Translations under genes and position numbers: made by a program
The notes under the pieces: generated by a model
The model's input: the letters and a program-made list of their open reading frames with translations, nothing else
Told to the model about the DNA's origin: nothing
Databases searched by the model: none
Part shown: piece by piece, positions 21,601-35,952 of the stretch
Position numbering within the stretch: position 1 is the stretch's first letter
Layout of the letters: every line of letters starts with the position of its first letter
NCBI GenBank assembly: GCA_029215795.1
Contig: JARDYH010000002.1
Coordinates: 360,990,973 to 361,054,972 of the forward strand
DNA length: 64,000 bases
From: Anniella stebbinsi
Lineage: Eukaryota > Chordata > Lepidosauria > Squamata > Anniellidae
Direction: 5' to 3'

Positions 21601-24600
21601 TTCTCCCCACTGCATTACGGCGGCTGTAAAGGCCCCACTGGCGCAGCGGGGGGAGAGAAGTGCGCATTCCTTCAGCAGGGGTGGACAGCTGCCCTTGCGC
21701 TCGCTGGGGCCTCGTGGGTGCTTGAGCATGGGCCGTGCTAGCGCCGTAGGTGCCTGAGTGGGTCCAGGGGGGCGGACATGGGGGAGTCCATCAGGCTCAG
21801 CCAGGCGCTCGCGACATCCCTCCAGAGAACGTCTCCAAAACGGAATTCCGCCCTTGGGTCGAAAGAGGCTCAACGTTCTGGTCTGAGGGGTCCTGAAACC
21901 ATCACATCACCTGGCAGAGTCCAATTTGAATGTCTCCAAACTCTCCTCCTCCATGTCGTCTTAAGACTCCGAGTACGCAGACATCCATTCATCCATGTCC
22001 CCACCCCCCACCCCCACTTATCTTTCTGGGTAGCTCAATGTGTTTCTGTGAACCAGCGCCGATGAAAAAGCTGGGTGCTGTGACTTTTAAAAGGTTAGCT
22101 AAATTTGCCTCCTAGCTTTGAAGCTCTCTGTCCTATGCCAACTGACTCGACCTCCCTTTGAAGTCCAGGGTTGCCTTACATCAAAAGAATGATCGGATAA
22201 GAATCTAAAAGTAACCGTCGCGTAGTGCCAATTTTTTAAAAAAAATCCCAAAGAAGCGAGCAAGCTGTCGAGTTCATCAAAAGTCTTCGTCAGTCCACTG
22301 ATCGCTCAGGCGGTGCCTCTGTGTGTACCGTTTTTATGGGCGTGGATGAACATGCAGGGCCACGGGGGCAGGACCAGTAGGCCTGAACAATCTGACGTTC
22401 CACTTCCCTGCATTCATTTGCCCGTGTCTTCTTATGTTCTCACGCTCTCCGACGTGAGAGTGTGATCCCTGCGCTTACTCCTTGCGATTGCCACTTGCTC
22501 AGTCCGCAGTCTTTTGCTCAATGCATCGTGTCGTAAATAAGCCCTCATCGGCGGTTTATTTTCTCTATGCCTCACAACCTCGGGAGTCCCCTCTTTCCTG
22601 ATAAATATCTCATGGTGTCACTGCATTTCACTCTTCCTGGCTCAGAAACACAAATCTCAGCTGCTCGTAATGTGCCTTTCAATTGCAGAGGCGAACCTTC
22701 TGTCCCCAAAGTTCTTCTCTGGTCTGCATTTCAATCCGAGCCGGAGAAGAAGCCGAGACCTCCTTCCAAGTAACCTTTACCTCATCCTTCCGCTCCTCCC
22801 ATCCACTTCCCTTCCCTGCTGCTCTGGGGAGCCAGAGGTCTGTCTTCCCCACTGGCACCTGGCATGCCACCATAGACTATAGGGTGACCAGATAAAATCC
22901 AGGTCAGGGCTCATGTAACTTTAACAGTTGTAGAGAAAAGGGAATTTCAGCCAGTGTCGTTTGTATGCAATTAGTTCCTGGTGAAATTCCCTGTTCATAA
23001 CAACAGTTAAAGGTGCAGGGGCCCTGCCTTCTTTTGTATATGGTCACTCTAGTATAGCGCCTGCAACTTTAACAGTTGTGATGAAGAGGGAGTTTCACCA
23101 GGAACTAATTGCATACAAATGACCGTGGCTGAAATTCCATTTTCTCTACAACTGTTAAAGTTACATGAGCCCTGACCTGGATTTTATCTGGTCACCCTAA
23201 ATAGAGGCATGCCACGGAGAAACGAATAGGAGACTTACCTCCTGTGGGACGTTGGGGCCGCATGCTTCTGCATTTTCCAGGCATTTGGCTGCAGTCTCCC
23301 TCCTCCTCCTCTTCCTCCTCTTCCTCCTTCTCCTTCTCCTCCTCCTCCTGTGTCAATGACTGCTTCTGGGTCTGCAACCTGCTCTTTGGGGTAACACAGT
23401 TGTCAGTTTGGGGAGGACTGCCTCCTTCCCTTCCCCACCTATGAGAGCTCTGCTCTGGTTAGGGATTGGAGCAATAAAGCAAGCGGAGATCCGTGCTGCT
23501 AGCACTAAATTCTTGGGCTGCCTGAGTAGCAGCAGGGTGAGGTATGTATGCCTGTAGTTTTCAGCTGGCAACGGAGATAGGAGGGAAAACTCCCAAGCCG
23601 TTACAAACCTAGATGGAGAGGGTGAGGAAGCTTCGTTGACAATCAGGAGCAGAAATGGAGCAACCTTTGGCGTAAAGGCCGCTGCTATAGGATTGCAAAA
23701 AAGTCCAGGGGTGGGAGCGGGGGCTCACGTTGCCCACAGGCCAGGCATTGCCCACTCCTTTTCTGTGTGCTTTGAACACATGCATAGAAGACAGGAATCC
23801 AACAGGTGTAGCAGTTCTGTAGGCATGGAGAAATAATGGTGGGGAAAGCTGCATCTTGTAAATTTCTGCTGGACATGTATGCTGTTACCATAAAACCTTG
23901 GTAAGTATCACAGCCAGGCCTGTCCATTGAGAGGAGGAACCAAACATCTCTTTCTCTACAACCAAACAACTCTTTTTCTACAACAACCTTCCCGACCTGG
24001 TGCCCTGCCTCGACATGCGTGAGACTACAACTCCCAGTACCAGTTAGCTAGCCATAACTGGCTGGGAGCGATGGTCCAACACATCTGGGGGGCACCTGGT
24101 TGGGGAAGGTCGCTCTAGGATTTTGTGTAACCTGAGCGGTGGCAGTGAAGCGCTTGAGCTGTTTCTGCTTCTTAGCCACTACTGCATAAAACGTCAAAAA
24201 GAAAAGATGGCAACTCTATATGGGACTCAGGGGCAGATTGTGGACTAGGGATGGAGTGTCGGATCTCTATGATACCCAAAGGAACCATAGGCATGCGGAA
24301 GGGGTGTGCCAGGTGTGCCCAGGCACACCCCAATGTTGCAAGCAATAAGCGCTGGATTGAGGGGACCAGCGAGTAGGGATTCAGAGGGGGATCAAGACGC
24401 AGCGAGAGCAGTCTTCTGGCTGCTCTGCTGCCGCTACCCCCAACAACATGCTCTTGCTCCCGGCAGCAGGAGCGGAAAGGAATCATTCTGCTGGGAGCCT
24501 CTCTGCCAGGAGCCACACTTCAAAGAGGCCAGGAGGAAGGGCCCCCGAAGGCTAATATCGCCTCGTACGCCCCTCCTCCAACTTGTGTCCCCACAAAGCC

Positions 24601-27600
24601 CCACCAATGCTGGGCCCTCCCGCGGTCAGGCAAGCCGAATGCAGAGTAGGGCATCAGCACCTATAGTGTTTAATAAACAAATGAATAAAAATAATGTCCT
24701 TTATGACTGAGTATTCAAGAAATGGTTGCCTTTAAAAAACAAATCCCTGGGTGCACACACCCTAATGAAATCTGCTACACACATGAAAGAAACCTAGGGC
24801 AGCAGATCTCCAAGTTGGCTAAGTAGAGCACTCAGGATGTCCAAGTGTACGGTCAAGTCTGTACAGGTGAAGACAAAAGTAATATTTTTAGGGCAGTGGG
24901 GTTACTCTGGAAATGCTCCCCCCTCCCCCCGGCCGTTAGTCCAAATGTACTTCTCCTATGCATGGTCATTTTCCGAAGGAACAGTCCTGCAACTCTGAAG
25001 CAAAAGTTGCTTGATGTCACCAAGAACGATCCCTTCTGGAGTGATTCTGTACTTTTACAAAGTTTCCTTTTTCTAAATTAATGCGGCATGAAGGAAGGCA
25101 TACAAGCACACATGTGCAAGTTGGCGCTTTTAAACGTATTTCTTGAAGCGGACAGGTCTCAGGAGCGCAAGGCTGACACCTGAGCCAGCATTTGATTCAC
25201 TGAAATGCACGCCTGTCATTTCAGTTAGGTTGGGCTCGCAGCTGAGGGATAAGCTACAAGCTCTCGTTTTATATTAGCTCTGTCTTCACCCCAAGGTATT
25301 CATCAGGACGAGGGCCCAGTGAATACCTCTGGAATCCTGATGCACTCGAGCAGGGAAGAGATGCCGGTAAACCTGCTCCATGAATTGAGGAAGGGAGCGT
25401 GTGAAGAATGAGAAGTCGATCTGGGTGCGGAAGAACTCCTCCGCCCGGCGCAGGAACTCCAACAGGGTCTGGGCATACGAGCGTAGCTCTGGAGGAAACA
25501 GAACACAGGAAGAGCCATTCTGGATCAGACTAGTCCAGCATTCTGTTCACACAGTAGCTGCCCAGCTGCCCATGGAAAGCCCACAAGCCCACAACCAGAA
25601 CACAAGAGTAACAGCACCCTTGTGCCCATGTTCCCCAGCAGCAGGTGAACATAGACATACCCCCTCTGATCCAGGAGATAGCTTATAACTATGGGGGGGG
25701 GGGCTGTCTATATACCTTGTTTAGACTATGGTGGCTGAGAGTTGGAGCTGCATTGTTTATATGACACAGACTCCAAATCGCAGCCACCGTGGGTTTCCCC
25801 CCCTAAAACTGCGCTTTTAAAAAGTCGCTGACCTACTGCGGCTTTTCCCTTTACTCCAAGGTCACCACCTTCTTTGCTCCATCTGTCGGTGGCGACCTCG
25901 CTTCGGATTAAGGCCGGGGGTGTTCCAGGGGCGGATCAAGGCCCAGGGTAGGTTGGGGGATGTGCAGGAAGGCCGGGCAGGGGGCAGGCTCAACTAACGG
26001 AATGGCTGTTGGCACTGCAGCTTTTTTGGCCAGAAAACCCAGGCTCCTTCTTGCCATGGAAATTTGCCACTCCCACTCCGCAGCTGCGATGCCGCAGGGT
26101 TTTGAGGGAATGAGCAGAAAAGCAACGGAATCAAGACACACCCCAGGACTAGTAGCCATTGATAGCCTTCTCCTCCATGAAAGTGGAGAGTGCTGTCAAG
26201 AGCGGTTCCCAGCAACCTTCCATGCTGCCCTCAAATGAAGTTTCCCTGCGAGGGCTGCTTTGGCAGACGATTTTCAGTGGGACCACAGCATGCAGGGGAA
26301 GGATTTAAAACCCACTGGGCCTCCTTCCTTCCTTCCTTCCTTCCTTCCTTCCTTCCTTCCTTCCTTCCTTTCTAAACCAGACCATGAAATGGGATCACAC
26401 GCCTAGTACCTAGGGTTCCATGAGGAAACCACGATGATTAAACTAGAGCAAATTTGTCTCAACCTCTGTAGGTTTTCCCCTTCCCAGCAGCACTAAGCTG
26501 CACCTTCTGAAATCGTTTCTTCTACGCAGCTCTTGGAGTCGCGGGAGTCCCATTTCCTGTTGCATGTGGTCTGCCTCTCTCCAAATGTTGCACCCACAGC
26601 GCTTGGTAAAATATGTTTGCAGGGTTTGACCTTTGGGAGGCAAAACCATGGCGCAAATGTTCCATTCCCCGCTCCGTAAATCCCAAGCTGAGAACTGGCT
26701 TTGTAAACAGAGCATGGGGGCTGAGAAATGACGCCAAAAGCGCGGTGTTCAGATTTGAGCCTCTTCTCAACAATGACAAGACTTTGGCGAAAAACAAACG
26801 TTTACGTAGATTTGATTAAGCCAGGAACGTCCCACAGTAGACCCACAACAATCTACCCCGAACGCCCAGCCTGGGAAGCACTATGGCGCCGCGAGAGATC
26901 TCTCAGCAAGACGCCAAGAATCCAGCCCAGCTGATTTCGGAGAGGCTTCATTTCTTGGCAAAGCGGGGAGACAAAGGGAGGCCAAAGTAAACGGCCACGA
27001 AAAGGAACTTCACATGAACCCTCCTTAGCCGGAGAAAGCATGATGTGCTGTGTCAAAACAGGGGATGGAAAACTCACAAGCAAAACCGTGTGAAATTTTC
27101 AAAGCCTGAGAAGAGATTCGGCTCACAGAAATGCCACTCATATCTTGCTACTCGCACAAGGGAAATCTTTGGGACTTTCAGGGTTGTAGACAACAGCAGT
27201 CCTACTTAGAGGAGGCCTGTTGAAGTGAATAGGGCCCCCTCCACAAGGATGCACTTTTGCACCCGGTTCGGCGATTATGCGCATTATCGCGGAGGCGCAT
27301 TTACTCCTAATCCCTCTGCACGGGAGGCAGCGAGAGGCGGCGAAGCGCATTAATTGATGTCCAAAAAGCGCTTTACAAGATGTTAATGCGCATAATCGCT
27401 TGTTCACACGGCGAAAATGCGCTTTAACGGCCGGAGCAAAATAAAAGTCGCTATTTAACGCGCATTCGATAATGCGCATAATCCGGGAGATAACGCGCCT
27501 CTACGCCCGTTTTGCGCTCCGCTGGTGTGGAGGTAAAATTTATAATGAGCCTTCAAAGAGCATTAAACCTCTCTTGTGGAGGTAGCCTAGTACTCCTGTA

Positions 27601-30600
27601 ACTCGACTGTCATCCAATAGCTCAGCTGCCTCCCTAGCTGGTTCCTTGCTTCTGCTCCAGATTTAGGGTGTAATCCTATGCATATTTAGACAGAAAAGGC
27701 CGTACAAGTCCCAGCATACTGTCTAAACATGCATAGCATCGCACCTTTAATCTCTAAATCACTGTGGCTTCTATTGTGTTATTTTAGCTTTATTTTAAAC
27801 AAATTGATCATTTTGAATTTGTCGCCTTTGATTTTCATCAGAGGGGTTTGCAAGCTTGAGAATAATTTTATAGAAAGAGGAGATGAACGCATTGAAAACA
27901 AACAAATAAAGGGGACATGTGACCCCCCTGGGAACTCTCCCTATGTGGAATCTCGGCTGCCTCTGTCCCCATCACTATACCCCCAACCCTATACTGATCT
28001 TCCCCATAATTCTTCCCGCTGTTCCTACCTTGCCAACAGAAATGTTTAAGTAGACTCCCTAGGAATGACTGTGTAGTTCATTTGTATCCATTTCATCAGC
28101 TTGAAAGATTAAAAAGAGCCAATGGTCTTGCAATTTTTAAGAAAAGGTCCCTGCCTGATCCCCCAGAGAGGACGGTAATCTCCACAGCCGACTAGGTGGA
28201 TGACTACTAACAAGTCTGCATTCGCCTAGCTTCTGTAAGACATGCCTGGCTTCTCATGACCTCCTTGCTCCGCGTCAACTTTTCCCAAGCCACTCACCAC
28301 ATTGCTGTTTCTTCGTCTTGCACTTCTCGTCCATGGCACGGGCACAAGCCGCTGGGCTGGCAGACGGAGAGCAGGACGGCGCATAGAAGGCGCACAGGTG
28401 GCTGAGCTCCACTCGCTGCCTTTCAGTAGGCATCTGGGCCAGGGCCAGCAACTCGAAGCAAGTGGGCTCCTGGCTGGACGGCGGTCCTGTGTGGGGGTGG
28501 GGGGGAGTGGAGCATTAGCAGCAGGGACGGGGAGGGTGCTGGATACCAGCAATGTGCTCTGGCAAGGACAGGGGTACATAAGAACATAAGAAGAGCCCTG
28601 ATGCTGGATCAGACCAAGGGTCCATCTAGTCCAGCATTCTGTTCACACAGTGGCCAACCACCTGTTCCAGGGATCCACGAACAGGACTCAGTGCAACAGC
28701 ACCCTCCCGCCCATGTTCCCCAGCAACTGGTATACAGAGGCATGCTGCCTCTGATACTGGAGGTAGCATCTAGCCATCAGGACTAATAGACATTGATCAC
28801 CTTCTCATCCATGACATTGTCTAACCTCCTTGTAAAATTGGTGGCCATCGCTACATCTTGAGTAGTGGGATTTCCTTCTGAGTAAACATGCATGTGTTGG
28901 AGTCTATGATTGCAACCACAGAATTTATTTAGGGCAGGACAAGCAACTGTTGCTCTCGAGATGTTAAGAACCTAAGAAGTGCCATGCTGGATCAGACCAC
29001 GGATCAATCTAGTCCAGCATTCTGTTCACACAATGGCTAACCAGCTGACTGTGGGACACTCATAAGTAGGATGACTGCAGCAGCACCCTCCCAAACATGT
29101 TCCCCAGTGACTGGTGCACACAGGCTTACTGCCTCGGATACTGGAGGTAGCACATAGCCATCAGGACCAGTAGCCATTGATGGCCTTCTCCTCCAGGAAT
29201 CCATCCACCCCCCCTTTTAAAGCCATCCTAATTGGATTCCGCACTAATTTCTGAAATTCAGAAGCACCCGAACCCAGCAGGTAGGCAAGGAAACTTCAAA
29301 GCCGGGCCAATCATGTGTCAGGTTGAGAGCCTCAGTTCTTACAGCTTAATTTGGAGTTACTGTTCAGAATTGGCCAATTTCAGGCAGCTTCTGCCCCAAT
29401 TTCATCATCTCTCATGGTTCTAGCCTCAACAGCTCCAGCCTGTTGCAGCGGCAGGGGGAGTCCCTTCCAGATGGCTCCAGGGATGTGCATTGGGCGTAGG
29501 ATTCCTAGAGCGCTTGCTCGAGAAGACTTCACCCAGCATGCATTTCCTTCTGCTGTCTTGGAGTGCCTTCCCTTTCCACTACCCATGGAGGAGGCTGAAC
29601 ATTTGAAGACAACTAAAATGTAACATTGGTTCATACATGCATGCTCATCATTGGATTCCTTAACAAAACCACTACAAAGCAGTATATCTTGAGGGGATAG
29701 CAGCTGAAATGAAAGTCCCCTCTGTGGCGTTAGATCCATGCTGTCATGTCTGCATGTGTAAGTGGTCACTTGACACTGCAGTCAATTGAATATGCTCGGA
29801 GCCCTTTTGCCTTGGGTGACAAAGTGGTGGAGGCCAATACTGAGAGCATCCCATAATGCCTCCTTGCTAGAGGGTGATCTGGTCAGGCATTGGTCAGACA
29901 TTGGCAGAAGACCCGGCCCCTGCCCCAACAGTGTCGTTATCTTCCTTGTACACGGGACATCTGAAAGCGTCAAAAGCCAGGAGAGGGAAGTCTCCATTTC
30001 CGCTATACAACTCGTTTCTTCCAGGCTAAGAGGGCCCAAAGAGCACCAAACGGCCTATGTTGGAATCCCATGACTGGAATGCCTAAGGCAGGGGTGCAGA
30101 ACCTCAAGCCAGCAGGACCAAATCCATCAATCCGGCCCTCCAGGGTTGACTACGCCTCCTTTCCCCAGGCCCCACCCCCTTTCCCCCACTACTGACCACT
30201 TGGTGGTTCCTCAGCTTTTGTGCAGTTTTCCTCCCATTCTAATGCCTCTCTTAAGACTTAATTACCAGGAGTAAGAGCTTTAGGGTATAACCCTATGCAT
30301 ACTTAGACAGAAAAATAAGCTGACCAACTGTCCAGTTTTCCCGGACATGTCCTCCTTTCACACCCTCGGGCAGGGGGGTCCGGCCAGAATTTTTAATATT
30401 CTTTTAATGTCCGGAAAAGCCTAGGTGCAGAGGAGGGAGCAGGGTAAGTGTTCTTCGGCTCCGGAAAAGGTCGTACAATTCCCAGCATTTCCCAACCTGT
30501 TTTGTGTCTAAACTATACATAGGATGGCACCTTTAAACTACAATATGCTAGTAATTTTTGTAATTTTGGCCCCGTCCCTGTTACCTTTGCCTCATCTATC

Positions 30601-33600
30601 ACTGGAATGTAGCCCCCGGGAGCTTGGACTGAAAGAGGTGCTGCACCCCTGTACTAAAGTAAGGTTCTCCTTCAAAAAGCAGCCATATTGGACAGGGCAG
30701 GGAGTTGGATGGTGTGTGTGTGGTGGGAAGAGGGAACTGTTAGGAGCCATTCAACATGTGCACCAAATGGTCATGCCCCATCCTCACCCTGGAGCTGTGA
30801 TGAGCCCTACAGGGGAAAACAAAGCCATAAACATAACCCCCCCCCCCCGCTTCTTAAAAAGAAAAGAAAAGTATGTAACTCCAACATAAGGTGTTGTTTG
30901 GCCCTGAAGTCCCACAGAATTCTGACATCATGGCTGCTCCTTTGCTTCCCACCCTCTCCGTAAGATTACACTGAATCTTCCCTATCTCTCAAGTACAGAG
31001 GGCTCCTCTATACGAGCGATTTATTGCAGGCTCGTGATTGGCCACTCACGAAAGTCTGTGGGCCTTTTACATGACGTTGTCAATGACCAGGATGTCTCCT
31101 GCAGTATCCCTTGGAAATCCTGCCATGAAAAGAACCACTTCTAAAGTGGTATCATCATGAAAAAAGTGGGACCTTCCGCCACTAGATGGCGCTGTCTCAA
31201 TGGAACTGAACAGAGGGGAAGGATTCAATTCACACCACGTGGTTGCCCTTCTCTGCCCATGTAATGCAGCCAATAACAACTGTGCCAGTCGACGCCCTGA
31301 GGCACCCAAGCCCTGGCCTACACTCACCTGTGAGCACCCACACCGTGCCCCAGCATACTATTAAGGGAGACCTTACTTAGGCCTTATCCTCAGGCCTTGG
31401 GTTGCAACTGGCTGTGGCAGATTCAGGCTGACGTGAGACTGTTTTCTCAGATGCCCCACCTTTAATCATTTGGATACCTTCTCCATCATGTCCCCAGCCA
31501 TAGTAGTTTGACCTTTCTTGGTCCCCAGTTGACATTCGGTTTGTTTGCCCTCCTGCTGGAAGGGTGCCCCACCGCGGTACTCACTCTCCATCTGCCGATG
31601 TATCCAGTCGGTGAAGGCAGCAACGCGGGTGTACACTCCGGGCTTCCCACGCTCCCCACAGCCGTCGCCCCACGAGGTGATCCCATACAGCACGTAGTGC
31701 TCAGACAAAGGGTCCCAGCAAGTCAGTGGCCCCCCGGAGTCACCCTGGGAGGAAAAACAGCTACGTGTTGAAATAGGAAACACAGAAACAAAGGAGGAGA
31801 AGCACATCTGAACTGCCCAATTTTTTCATTGGGGTCAATGGAAGGGTTTGCCTAAGCTTAATCGCCGTACGGAGGGGGATTGGGCAGGACATGGTGACAG
31901 AGAAGAGAGAGGAACCCTTTCCCCACCTCAACTTTGTGTCATGTTTCCAAGCCCTCCCACTGCAGTGTGACACAATAAAGAGGTCTGCCAAGTAATCCAG
32001 AAAGCTTTATTCAGTAAATAAACATCCCCGCACCTGAAGACAGATTAAACACTCTAGGCTAAATTTTACCTCTAGGCTAGGGTGACCAGATTTTGAGAAT
32101 CAAAATCCTGGAACCCCCCCCGCCACCCCACCCACCCAAAACAACCCCCCCACAGCGCGCCCGCGCTGCCCCGCCCGCAGCGCGCCGCCCCCCCCACCCG
32201 CCCCCCCCCCCCACTCCTCTGAAGAAGCCTTTGGCAAGAAGCTAGCCGAGCCGATCGCCTCTCACCTGGTTTTAGTTCTGCCCGTTTGAACCTGTGGCGG
32301 ACTCTGGGATCAGTCAACTCCGAAGTCCCTTCCCCCTCTGAGGATGGCTGAGTTCCCACAGACCCTGAGTTGTTAGCGTTTTCACTGATAAGGTCCAGTG
32401 AAGATTCATCCCTGGCTGGTGAAGAGCCTGGGAAAATCTCCTCCCCTGCTTCCTGTGTAGGCTGGTATGTTTCTAGTCCTGTTTCTTCTGCTTTGGGATC
32501 TGATTCCAATTGATAGCCTGAAACTCCTTCCCCCACACTAAGGGACACAGGCCTGATCACAACACTTTGAACCCTCTGGAAATCATCCCCCCTGCATGGC
32601 ACCGACGCTTAGGAAAAATCTCCCATTGACAGCAATGGAAATATTCTTTTTCTAAGCATAATCGCCGTGCAAGGGAGGGGTTGGGGGAAATGCAGTATGT
32701 GGAGCAGAGGGGGCTAACCCTTTTGCCCCTAGCTGTAATCCCCCTTGAAAAATTCTCCCTTCATGGCAATTAAACTGAAGAAACAACCTTCTGTTGGTAC
32801 TAACAGACACTTAGGGCTCTGGTGAATGGATCTGGGTCTGTGGGAATCAGATTTGGGGCTGAGGTCCCATAGCAACACCCACCCACACACCCACAGAGCA
32901 CAAATTGCGCAGCCAGACTGGCATGGTCAATGCCCTAACCCCACACACAGCCTGGCAACTTGTCTTGTGGGCATTGCAGGGTATGTACTAATTGCTATTG
33001 TGGAAAGAGATTTGTTAATCCTTTAGAGAATGCACAATATTTCTATCAAGGTTTCTTTAACTGTGATACCAAAGGAGTCGAATATACTATCGCCAACACA
33101 CAACCCGCCCATGAACTGAAGGATTCTTCAGACAAGCTGTACATCCACTGCTCTATTTTGAGGCATGACCTCCTTGGCAGGGCTCCTCCTTCACCCCCAC
33201 AGCCCCAAACTTCATCCTTTATAAGACCCTTCCTAGAACAACATGTCCCACCCACCCACTCTAAGCTAAGATTGCTTATGCTCTTCACCGTACAAAAACT
33301 CAGACAGATGGGTTTGAGCCTCTTTTTTTTTCTCATGAGAACAAGATTTGTTATTCCCCCCCCTCTTTAAATAAAAGGTGAGGTTGTTGGGATGCCAAAT
33401 TATGTGCCACCAATGCATAGGATTCACATAACCAAAGACAATTGACTGGCACTGTTCCACTCTAACCTACCCTCTACAGACCCTTACCTGACAAGAGTCG
33501 ATACCCCCAGAAAGGTACCCAGCACAGAACATGGCATTGGTGAAGAATTGGCTCCCCAGTGCGCCACGGCAGATGTCTTGGGCCAGTATAGGAACCCGGG

Positions 33601-35918
33601 CTTCCATGACCACGTCAGCTGCAGGCCCATCTATGAGATAAGCAGAAGATGTTCTAGGCAGCTCCTCATCTACCTCGTCTCCACCACTGTGCCACGTTTC
33701 CATGGCATGCCAGTGGAAGACCTATCCTTGTGCCAGATGGATGAAGCCACTAAGGAGACCTGACCGTAGCACCGCCCTTCTCCTCCTCAAGCCCAGCTCC
33801 AGATAGGACATGTCTCCACTGGAGGCATCCTCCTCCTTCGAGGAGCAAGAGATCTCAGAGATGGATGACACCGTGGAACCACCTGTATTAGGAGACCTAG
33901 GGGAGCCTGGGCCCTCAGGGGACAGGAACATGGGTCTATCCCCATGGGAAGAGGAAAATTATGTTTCAGAATTAGAGGCCAAACGACCGCCCATTCCCAG
34001 AGAGTGTCATCACTTTAAAAGGCAAATCAGTAGAGCTCCTGTAAAAAGAAGGACCCAACTCCAAGAGGAGGGAACGTCTTGGCAGTTAAGGCTTGTAATG
34101 TTCTGCAGCTGAGCCCTAGGTAGGGCTCAGGAGACTCTGGTAACATAAACCTGCATGTTCAGTGTAACCTTTGCTGGAAACAACGCCATTCCTGCAGCTC
34201 TTGTATCTTATACCCTGACCTTGACTCATATTTGGGCCTCTGTGTTATTGACCTTTGGACTTCTGCTTGATGCTGTTTCTTGGAACTGATATCCCCTGAG
34301 GGCCCAGATTCCCCCAGGTCTTCTAATACAGGACAAGGTATGGACAAGCCCGCAGAAATGTGCCCATGTTGGTAGGCCCCAAGGGGCTGACTTGGTGATG
34401 TCAGCAGCACTGCAGTCAGCCTGGATTAGCTAAGAGCTGCCATACTCATTTCCCACTATGTCCCTGACATGGTATTACTCCAGGGCTGTGGGTAATTTGA
34501 ATGCCAGCCCCCACTGGGGGGGTGTCCTATGAGGCAATGCATGACACAGTGAAGCAATACTATGTCGAGGCCATTGCAGAAAAGTAAAATGGCATAACAG
34601 GGCTAGTCACAAGGTTATTGTGAGCATAAAATGAGTGTTTGTGAGATTTATGTCATCCTGAGCTCAGGTAGCATATAAATGTAATAATTACTTATTAATA
34701 TTAATAAAATTTCTCAGATTCTTTTCCCAGAAAGAGACTCAGGCTGCGTAACAGCAAGAAAATGAAAACATAACCAAAATGTAAAACTATTACAAACAGT
34801 TAAAAATGGTTCGCAATAAAATAACACAGCCCACTAAAACAACTTATTTAAGACGCCGAATGCCTGGAAATAGAAGAGAGTGTTGCCCTGGTGCGGAAAA
34901 GATGACAAGGTTGGCGCCTGGTGGACCTCACTGGTGAGAGCATTTCACAAACAGGGAGGCCGCCACCAAAAAGGCCCTCTCCCTTGTTGCCATCCTCTGA
35001 CCCTCCCTCAGAGGAGGGACTCAGAGGAGGGCCTTTGATGTTGACTGTGGTGTACAGAAAGCTTCATGCTAGGAGAGGCACTCCATCAGGTACATAAATA
35101 CCCATCACCACCCACACCCCTGCATGGCCTCTCCTGCCGCTACCTTCATAGAGCGAGCCCCAGCCAATGATATAGCAGGGCGTCCCCGTGTCCAGCTCTG
35201 CGGGCCGCTCAGGCAGGCATACTGGGGTCACCCAGGGCGAGGGGGTCACAGGGCCGCTCAGTTCCAGCAGTGCCACGTCGTTGTGGAAGCTCTTGGGGTT
35301 GAACTAGGGCAAGAGAAACGAGAAGAAGTCACGAGCAATGGGATGATGAATATCACCAGCAAGGGGGTGGTGGTGGCGGAGGTGGCTTCGCCGTACAGAA
35401 GGGTAGAGAGGCGGCATCCCCCTTTCACCTTGGGATGGGAGAGGATGCGGTTGACAGGAACGACCCGCTCGCCTTCATCCGGCTTCGTCAGGTCGTAATC
35501 GCCCAGGACCACGGACCAGGCCAGCTCGTTTTTGCTCCTGCCAGCAGAAAGACAGAAGAATGTGAAAACACAAGGGTGCCCTACTCAGGGCCCGTAGTGA
35601 GAGAAACCTCCTCCCCTCCGGCTAACTACTGAAGAGGTGCGCCAACAGGAGTTGGATATTTTAGCTACTTTTCTAGGCCCTAAACAGTTTGGGCCTGGGC
35701 TGCCATATCGATCACCCCCTCCCATTCAAATCTCCTCATGCACTCTGCTCTTGGGCGAGGATCTCTGCTCCGAATTCCCCCACCTTCTGAAAGACAGGTG
35801 GCCAAAAAAGGCAGGTCCTTTTTGGTTGTAGCGCCTTCCTTCTGGAATTATCTTCCAAGAGAAGCCCACTTGACTCGCTAACCCACTCACTCTGGCTTCA
35901 AAAGTGTGGTCAAGACTC

Positions 35919-35952
<34 letters not shown>

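Noticed and set aside
23192..23377. Poly-Glu reading of PRSS56 exon 12
   Set aside because: That frame does not match the exit phase of exon 11 or the entry phase of exon 13.
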